Assembly: GCA_902984215.1 (NCBI GenBank)
Contig: CADWAF010000439.1
Coordinates: 1 to 12,111 of the forward strand
Source of the DNA: Willaertia magna
Taxonomy: Eukaryota; Heterolobosea; Eutetramitea; Acrasida; Naegleriidae
Length of the DNA stretch: 12,111 bases
Reading direction: 5' to 3'
Under the pieces are notes generated by a model, which searched no databases, had not been told where the DNA came from, and saw only the letters and a list, made by a program, of their open reading frames with translations. Below are positions 8,201 through 12,111 of the stretch, piece by piece. Position 1 is the stretch's first letter. Every line of letters begins with the position of its first letter. Made by a program: the position numbers and the translations under genes.

Positions 8201-8685
8201 AAAATGAAATATCATCTGTTCATTTAGCTAAAGAATTAATCTCAAAAATGTTACATTATTTACATTTTATTGAAATTAAACAATTAGATGAATCAATTAA
8301 ATTAAAAGATAATATTTTCCAATTATGTTACAGTTCTAAAACTTTATTTAAAGATAATATACTTTTAATTGTATTTGGTTATGAACATTTTGATGATAAC
8401 CATTATTTATGTGATTTCCAATTTAAAGCAAGTTCTGAAAGAGTTTATAATTATTTACATTCTAAAAATTTATGGTTCCAAGAAATGATTGATGAAACAT
8501 GTAAATCTTTAAATAAGAATATCTTTTTATGTGAAAATGATTCTCATAATAAGGAATATTATGATATTACAACTCAATCCATATTTGATAAGGTTAAAGT
8601 TAATGTGGTTAAGAAGTATCAATTAAATTCTACAAAATTAAATGTTTTATATTTGAAACGATGGGACACTAATCGATTTGTTTAA
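5251..8685 (+). CDS. TPLATE, beta-like large subunit of the TSET trafficking complex
   Basis: TSET is an ancient heterohexameric relative of the AP adaptor and COPI coats. It acts at the plasma membrane and is known from Dictyostelium and plants. This protein has 1144 residues, close to plant TPLATE. The N-terminal helical-repeat trunk matches plant TPLATE in order: AGKDI, then VKKLCYQLI, then a Trp and PDLCIWA, and later RRRFSALRP near residue 246. After the trunk comes a beta-sandwich-like appendage (about 814-930). A platform-like part follows, with VTIRCKPFQI (about 931), FQLCYSSKTLF (about 1023) and CDFQFKASSERV (about 1054), all with counterparts at the same places in plant TPLATE. Asn-rich inserts lie near 273-300 and 495-517. 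It has no plant-type Lys-rich C-terminal extension. The ATG follows an A-run of at least ten bases, an excellent context. AP beta-adaptin is the alternative, but the C-terminal blocks favour TPLATE. Confidence 0.9.
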   Translation: MELENVTIAAELSSSDPTKQINALLILHRLYTAGKDIQNYVSTVINAVLVKSTDSLVKKLCYQLIKGCAITSRHDWNFVMKVIVDDITNVNQNPDLCIWAFRTVIGLCGITTQLQEFFVKNRRQIEECVCRVAFDHVRMSALHFIKCLAISLRQSETLRSSTFLQQMNESSTCSLFGNWILKSITSDNQEISFVAFEILREFICGDCKRHFHFEKLPILVTKESLQWITFFKKYFYLLLGRIKCMDIRRRFSALRPITYIALTLTDDIDNDYQNNNEENNQNNNGTTSPNIDNNNLSEQNVIDNGKVVLMNVTNLLKPMLQSIECATVLETCHCILLIALNSNMTTELTACTNNLIDEAINAYLELLNREESSFFYDDLMKDICCVLNTVRDKYTICIRLFENIMKVMNDTNRMYLISNIVKILIQCSVNSRSKQYYLKLIDQLNEPIEIELFLREGFVSKLWSVPESQEEETLRCDLLFCLCREYLSQKPYTPSNNNDYSSDNNNGDAMDVKSNDVIGTIDYSIIHAWLDVGIGICEYCLSAFTWKDSPGTCAAISEFAFVLTDLCNEAYNSFNTNEEQRKRIQKILNKILDIILKMKTEFSELVSMCILSNYVELQKQAAGRESGDLVFDHVRFMITSILRASGGINEKLKIEILIYCLLRVCYRFSPKLRDTYEYLKNLIEKRNTLSKNDEIIDLLKKNLLKVEYAMKYHVTNDINVTNNNNMKDNLELIYGKVFNRDHPIFKSYYNEADQYLLNCYIEGLQLLNIINNNLHESDLYQLKNNKQMLSNTIKNLRIKQENQSEHYKYYSEIISNPSDPISVTASYSVIPDSYTVYLHVKVQNHSPTDLFRTTVEVGLEGSLTLFEKTQQATTMIGDLPLNQSYEFDLEFTMNEFSHYSFHILIHCTHIKSISGGIDLLEDKKQKLNELVTIRCKPFQIKTCHVLNNPVHLLHKDFLTLWENYDNSFHLKVVIPKEEPKRINENEISSVHLAKELISKMLHYLHFIEIKQLDESIKLKDNIFQLCYSSKTLFKDNILLIVFGYEHFDDNHYLCDFQFKASSERVYNYLHSKNLWFQEMIDETCKSLNKNIFLCENDSHNKEYYDITTQSIFDKVKVNVVKKYQLNSTKLNVLYLKRWDTNRFV

Positions 8686-8794
8686 ATTATTTAAATTATT
8701 TTTAATAAAATTTATTTATTTTCAAAACAAAGACTCTTCTTGAAAATGCGAATACCATTCGGAGATGCGAAAGAAGGAAAATCGCTTAAAAAAA
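8686..8794 (+). promoter_or_regulatory. Spacer with TPLATE poly(A) signal and leader of the next gene
   Basis: An AATAAA at 8704-8709 lies 18 bp behind the TPLATE stop. The rest must hold the promoter and leader of the membrane protein gene. An upstream ATG at 8745-8747, in AAAATG context, opens a different frame that runs through 8928. If transcribed it would act as an overlapping upstream ORF and could lower translation of the main frame. Confidence 0.4.
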
Positions 8795-9820
8795 ATGGGG
8801 ATAACAGCAATAGGGGATGGCTCACCCTTTCGCTTGTTATTAGTAGGAGTTTGTTTAGCCTTTTGTTTTATTCCATCTATTATCTTCTTTGTTATTGGAT
8901 TATCTATCTATTTTACTTCACCATATAAAGATAGTATAAATACTCCAACAGTTTGTACATTAACATCAAATATACACTGTATCTTATCTTCACAATCTAC
9001 TTTTGTAAATAACAATTTTTTAGACGATAGTGTCAATTATTTATTAAATGGAATTATTAATTTTAATAACAATAATAGTTCCAAAACGGCATCTTGCACT
9101 TTTTCTGTAAGATATAAAACACAAAACGGTAAAACAATCGATTCAAGTGCAGTCCCATTCCCAATTCATTCAATTTATTCACAATATCAAATGGGACAAC
9201 AAGTTAAATGTTATTATGATATAACTAAACCTTTAAATGTTTCTTTTACAAAAATTACATTTTTACATTACTATACTATATTAGGTTTAGCAATAATAGG
9301 TATTAGTTCTTTATTATTACTTTTTGTGTTTTTCTGTTTATGTATCTTTTCAATTAATTTAGTTGTTTTTTGTTTAAAATTCTTTCATGAAAGAAGAAAG
9401 AGAGAATGGAAGAGAGGTTTAGAGAATGAAGTAAAGAGAAATAAAAGTTTTTATTATGGTTTAAATAATAGTGAATTAATAAGGGATGATAAGGCTATTA
9501 ACAATGTTGAAGGCAGTGGTGAGGATGATGAGGACAATGCTTGGATGTTAGGTTCATCTAGTTTATTAGCTTCACAAGTTCAATTAATGACAAAACATAA
9601 ATTGAAAGGAAGTAAAAGTGGTAAAAGTGGTGTTGGAACGAAAGGGATATCTTCTTTTTTACGATCTTCTTCTTCTAATAATAGTGGTTCTTATTCTCCA
9701 GTAAGGAAATCACCTATGAAATCGTCTAAAAGTTGGTTTGTTATTGGGGAAAATGGATTTGAGGAAGATAGTGAGGATGAGTCTGTAGAAGATGCTAGAA
9801 TTGAAATTGACAAGAATTAA
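8795..9820 (+). CDS. Two-pass membrane protein of unknown function
   Basis: I chose the ATG at 8795 because it follows a run of nine A. An in-frame ATG ten codons earlier (8765) has a poor GGAG context and would add MRKKENRLKK. Numbered from 8765, a first membrane helix spans about 24-50 and a second, unusually long one about 167-206. Between them is a loop of about 115 residues with four Cys (64, 72, 111, 149), Asn-Ser glycosylation sequons near 103-106 and 158, and a YQMGQQVKCYYD motif. The Arg/Lys-rich stretch HERRKREWKRG after helix 2 indicates a cytosolic C-terminus; the tail of about 140 residues is Ser/Lys-rich and ends acidic. The layout (two helices, four-Cys loop, cytosolic ends) resembles BK-channel beta subunits, and the G-x-x-V-x-x-YYD motif resembles DUF3592. 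Neither assignment is secure. It follows TPLATE by 109 bp on the same strand. Confidence 0.8.
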   Translation: MGITAIGDGSPFRLLLVGVCLAFCFIPSIIFFVIGLSIYFTSPYKDSINTPTVCTLTSNIHCILSSQSTFVNNNFLDDSVNYLLNGIINFNNNNSSKTASCTFSVRYKTQNGKTIDSSAVPFPIHSIYSQYQMGQQVKCYYDITKPLNVSFTKITFLHYYTILGLAIIGISSLLLLFVFFCLCIFSINLVVFCLKFFHERRKREWKRGLENEVKRNKSFYYGLNNSELIRDDKAINNVEGSGEDDEDNAWMLGSSSLLASQVQLMTKHKLKGSKSGKSGVGTKGISSFLRSSSSNNSGSYSPVRKSPMKSSKSWFVIGENGFEEDSEDESVEDARIEIDKN

Positions 9821-9889
9821 AGTAGTCCCACATAAAAAATTGAAGTCTGGAATATTATAGATTTAAAAGACGTACTAGATAAGATAGAT

Positions 9890-9962
9890 GCCTTCATAGC
9901 TCAGTTGGAAGAGCGCGGGACTTCTAATCCCGAGGTCTTGGGTTCGAGCCCCACTGGAGGTA
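9890..9962 (+). tRNA. tRNA-Arg (anticodon UCU)
   Basis: This is a 73-base cloverleaf without an intron. The acceptor GCCTTCA (9890-9896) pairs with TGGAGGT (9955-9961), using two G-U pairs, and A9962 is the discriminator. The D arm is GCTC/GAGC. The anticodon stem is CGGGA/TCCCG with loop CTTCTAA, giving anticodon TCT at 9923-9925. The T loop is TTCGAGC. The outermost T-stem pair (9938 with 9954) is a T-C mismatch. It decodes AGA, the Arg codon that dominates the genes of this window. The internal A box (9897-9908) and B box (9941-9950) are intact. Confidence 0.95.
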
Positions 9963-9966
9963 GTAA

Positions 9967-9972
9967 TTTTTT
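9967..9972 (+). terminator. RNA polymerase III terminator of tRNA-Arg
   Basis: A run of six T on the coding strand starts five bases after the discriminator base, the standard Pol III stop signal. Confidence 0.8.
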
Positions 9973-9981
9973 GCTGGAGCC

Positions 9982-9994
9982 GGCCCAAAAGGCC
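9982..9994. repeat. Short GC hairpin between the two tRNA genes
   Basis: GGCC (9982-9985) and GGCC (9991-9994) can pair around a CAAAA loop. It stands out only because the surroundings are AT-rich. It lies just past the Pol III terminator, so it is probably not part of the mature tRNA transcript. Function unknown. Confidence 0.4.
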
Positions 9995-10042
9995 TTTCGA
10001 GGAAATTCAATTTTACAGTGTTCCTTTTTATAGTAGCCAGAA

Positions 10043-10114
10043 AGCAAAGTGGCGCAGTGGGAGCGCGGTGGGCTCATAACCCACAGGTCCTTGGATCGAA
10101 ACCAAGCTTTGCTA
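10043..10114 (+). tRNA. Initiator tRNA-Met (anticodon CAU)
   Basis: This is a 72-base cloverleaf without an intron. The acceptor AGCAAAG pairs with CTTTGCT and A10114 is the discriminator. The anticodon CAT is at 10075-10077. It carries the eukaryotic initiator marks: A1-U72 as first pair, three consecutive G-C pairs next to the anticodon loop (GTGGG/CCCAC), and the T loop ATCGAAA with A at positions 54 and 60 in place of the usual T54 and pyrimidine 60. This distinguishes it from elongator tRNA-Met and makes it the translation-start tRNA. The 5' and 3' flanks are unrelated to those of the Arg gene. Confidence 0.96.
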
Positions 10115-10137
10115 TTTGATGTTGTGTCCTATTGTCA

Positions 10138-10141
10138 TTTT
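10138..10141 (+). terminator. Possible weak Pol III terminator of tRNA-iMet
   Basis: The first run of four T after the initiator tRNA occurs 23 bases downstream. Four T is the minimal eukaryotic Pol III signal, so a long trailer or read-through is expected. Confidence 0.4.
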
Positions 10142-10346
10142 CCAACTCATTCAAATAAAAATTGACGCTTGACAAATAATTTCTAGAATCTAAATTTTAA
10201 TGAATTTTTGTAAAACAATATTATAGTAATTATTAAACAATTAATATTAGACAATACTTACTTTTATATCTTCCGTTTGCAGCTTCAAATAAAGACAAAT
10301 GAAAAAACGTTCCAGCAACAAATACATCCCGGTAAACTCATTTTTT

Positions 10347-10414
10347 GCAGATTTTTTTTTTCTGCTCCAGATTCCTAGTGGCAGAAAGGCACTTCTGATT
10401 TTTAATTTCTGGAG
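10347..10414. repeat. Cluster of overlapping short inverted repeats
   Basis: GCAGA (10347-10351), TTTCTGC (10359-10365) and GCAGAAA (10381-10387) form two alternative pairings that share the middle arm. CTCCAGA (10365-10371) also pairs with TCTGGAG (10408-10414). The pairings cannot all form at once. The cluster could be an old element end, an RNA structure or chance; I do not recognise it. Confidence 0.45.
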
Positions 10415-11216
10415 GTCTTTATTTTTGAGTTTTTAATGCTAAAAAACTACAATGTCCTAAAAGTTGGAAAAAAATACAATGTTGTTTGGAATAAAAAAAA
10501 CCAAAATTTTGCAAAGTCCTAAATTTACTTTATGAACTCTCCTCACCTCCCTCATCTTCCTCATCTTCCTCTTCTTCCTCACATTCACTACTCACTTCTG
10601 TTTCTGAACTGCTACTATTTCTCTTAATCTTGCTTCTTCTTTCTAAATCATGCACATATTGTTTTAAATTCTTAATCTTAGTTCTAACAAACTTAGTTTC
10701 GTCATCCAAAAATAGATGTCCCTTATTTATACTTTCTTTTTTTTCAACATCAAATAAAATTGAATACAACTCAAATCTTTCATTATGTGACAAATTATAT
10801 AATAATTCTCTCTCAGTAAATGTTTTTTTAAACAAAAAACAAGCCAATCTAACTTGTCTTTTATAAAATTTTAAATGTAACAATTCGTTGACAATAGATT
10901 GTTTTAATACGTAAGTATTACCTGAATTAAAAGACCTAATAATAATATCTCTATCCACATCTTCGCTTTCTACACCAAGTAATGATAGAGATTTAACTAC
11001 TTTCGAATTCTTCTTCTGCCAGGTCTTAATTGAATTATACAATTTGCTGAAATGCTTAATTGATTCAATAGCAACTAAATACTTTTTATGTAAATTTTCA
11101 TACTTCTTTTTATAATAAACTGCTATTTCTAATGGACTTTTGTCATCTATGTTTTTGTCCAAATAACCTGAATCATCATTTCTTAAAAAACTAAGTAAAG
11201 AATTCTTATAATTGTC

Positions 11217-11285
11217 ATCACTAATAAAACTATTTAGTGATAGCTAAGTTGATGATGGCTGTGTTGGTGTAAAAGTTTGAGAAGG
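11217..11285. repeat. Repeat copy A (contains the TAG stop)
   Basis: This 69-base unit matches 11319-11387 with only three substitutions. On the minus strand it encodes a PSQTFTPTQPSST segment and then LSLNSFISD. Two adjacent CAG codons of the other copy are TAG and CTA here, so the frame stops. Confidence 0.9.
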
Positions 11286-11318
11286 AACATTTTCATTTCT
11301 AGGTGTTAATGTTGCGCT

Positions 11319-11387
11319 ATCACTAATAAAACTATTTAGTGACTGCTGAGTTGATGATGGCTGTGTTGGTGTAAAAGTTTGAGAAGG
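11319..11387. repeat. Repeat copy B (open)
   Basis: This is the second copy of the 69-base unit, offset by 102 bases (34 codons, so in frame). It keeps CAG CAG where copy A has the stop. The near identity of the copies points to a recent duplication or gene conversion. Confidence 0.9.
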
Positions 11388-12111
11388 CTGAGGGGTAGGA
11401 GTAAAATATACTGGTTGTGCCAAATGAATAACTTGGCTCTGAAATTGTTGTCGTTCTGCATCAACCAAAATTTCTTCTTTCTTTTCATTCTAAAGATGGT
11501 GGTTTTATAGGTTCAAATATTCTACGATCATCTTCCTCAATAGACTTTTGAAATTCGTAGTTGAGCTTATTCAACTTCGATTTATGAACAACCATCTCTT
11601 TTTCACCTAATTGAAACATTAAAATCTTGTCAAGGTTGCTTTTGAAAGAAATTACTTCAACTACGCAATTCTCGTCATCATTAAATCTTAAAATTTTTCC
11701 TTTTCCTACCCAATACATACCATAAACATCTCTTTTATCATAATAATCCTTTATAATATTCTTTGAGATTGAATTAAACATTCCACTATGAATCTCTAAA
11801 CCAAATAAAACTTCATCGTTCACATCAACTTTTTGTTGTTTATGTCCAACAACTTTGTCATTATCTTTTAAAAAATCTAAAAACAACAATATACTATAAA
11901 AATTCTGAAATACTGAGGTAAATTTAATATTATTCTCCACATCTAATTTACTAACAAATAAAGTTAGTTGTTTTGGAAAAGTATTATTAAAAGCAGACAA
12001 AACATTTGTAGTTGAACTGTCACTTGTCACATAATAATTGTAAATATGACATAAAACAGCAACATCACTTTTAGCTATGTCTAATGGATTGGTATTTTCA
12101 TCTTGAACGTT

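Larger units (their letters stand above)
10115..10529. other. Gene-free stretch between tRNA-iMet and the broken gene
   Basis: No ORF or RNA gene is recognised in these 415 bp. The segment is less AT-rich than the other intergenic gaps. It contains a ten-T run near 10352-10361, a cluster of inverted repeats (10347-10414), a minus-strand AATAAA (TTTATT at 10418-10423) about 107 bp behind the broken gene's stop that could be its poly(A) signal, and loosely repeated pieces (ACAATGT at 10449 and 10476; GTCCTAAA near 10454 and 10515). Confidence 0.55.
10530..12111 (-). pseudogene. Broken gene, 5' part beyond window; tentative BEN-like C-terminal segment
   Basis: Three open stretches read as one decayed gene. 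The first enters from the right edge and ends at TGA 11485-11487. The second is open from 11489 in another frame and ends at TAG 11244-11246. The third continues in the same frame from 11243 to TAA at 10530-10532. The second and third stretches contain no ATG, so they cannot start on their own. The first stretch has a short ankyrin-like NPLDIA at its edge and then a beta-rich segment (about 11530-11850) that may be an SH3/Tudor-like fold. The middle is rich in Thr, Pro, Gln and Ser. The last has a basic helical start, then a segment at about 10647-10919 (TYVLKQS, FTEREL, LDDETKFVR) whose pattern recalls BEN domains, and a nearly pure Glu/Asp tail. I do not recognise the family. An intron or recoding could replace decay as the explanation. 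Confidence 0.65.

Noticed and set aside
8740..8928. 62-codon plus-strand ORF as a separate protein
   Set aside because: It overlaps the membrane protein in another frame and its C-terminal half is an out-of-frame reading of helix 1. Only the upstream-ORF possibility is kept.
9982..10001. An external B box (as used by TRE5 retroelements) downstream of tRNA-Arg
   Set aside because: The sequence GGCCTTTCGAGG only loosely resembles GGTTCGANTCC, so I cannot support it.
10115..10529. A retroelement body or a class I small RNA in the gap
   Set aside because: I see no ORF, no terminal repeat pair and none of the conserved class I RNA ends.
10630..10866. Plus-strand ORF opposite the broken gene
   Set aside because: It is antisense to the BEN-like segment, with Leu/Ser/Asn-rich composition and no domain.
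10530..11162. The C-terminal piece of the broken gene as an independent intact gene
   Set aside because: There is no ATG anywhere in the frame from 11243 to the stop, and the frame upstream continues with clear similarity across the TAG.
1..12111. CRISPR array, bacterial operon or riboswitch
   Set aside because: The gene families, start contexts and initiator tRNA are eukaryotic, and there are no regularly spaced repeats.

Overview
The window looks like AT-rich nuclear DNA of an amoebozoan, most likely a dictyostelid social amoeba. The evidence is A-runs directly before start codons, TTA/AGA/AAT-dominated codon use, Asn and Ser/Asp/Glu low-complexity tracts inside otherwise conserved proteins, very short intergenic gaps, no obvious introns, eukaryote-only protein families, and a eukaryotic initiator tRNA. 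The species cannot be fixed from the sequence.

Layout. Bases 2-2299 (+) hold the 3' part of an XRN-family 5'-3' exoribonuclease gene that enters from the left edge. It converges, with a gap of only 51 bp, on a minus-strand gene (2351-3577) for a stand-alone homologue of the C-terminal HNH region of EXD2. Upstream of that on the same strand is a PP2A-type serine/threonine phosphatase gene (3767-5101), closest by eye to fungal Ppg1. The 189-bp spacer between these two minus-strand genes carries two inverted repeats. The phosphatase shares a 149-bp divergent promoter with a 1144-residue adaptin-like gene (5251-8685, +). This is recognisable as TPLATE, the beta-like large subunit of the TSET membrane-trafficking complex. 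It is followed by a small two-pass membrane protein gene of unknown function (8795-9820, +).

The right-hand quarter is different. Two tRNA genes, Arg(UCU) and initiator Met(CAU), sit 80 bp apart on the plus strand. They are followed by about 415 bp without a gene and then, on the minus strand out to the window edge, by a broken gene (10530-12111). Its reading frame is interrupted by one net single-base shift, confined to 8 bases, and by one TAG. The TAG lies in one of two near-identical copies of a 102-bp-period repeat. The C-terminal part has a tentative BEN-like segment and a very acidic tail.

The protein-coding genes are unrelated housekeeping functions (RNA decay, nucleic-acid cleavage, phosphatase signalling, vesicle trafficking), so no operon-like cooperation is implied. 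The parts least explained by known families are the broken gene next to the tRNA pair, the exonuclease-free EXD2-type HNH protein, and the phosphatase with an altered C-terminal residue.
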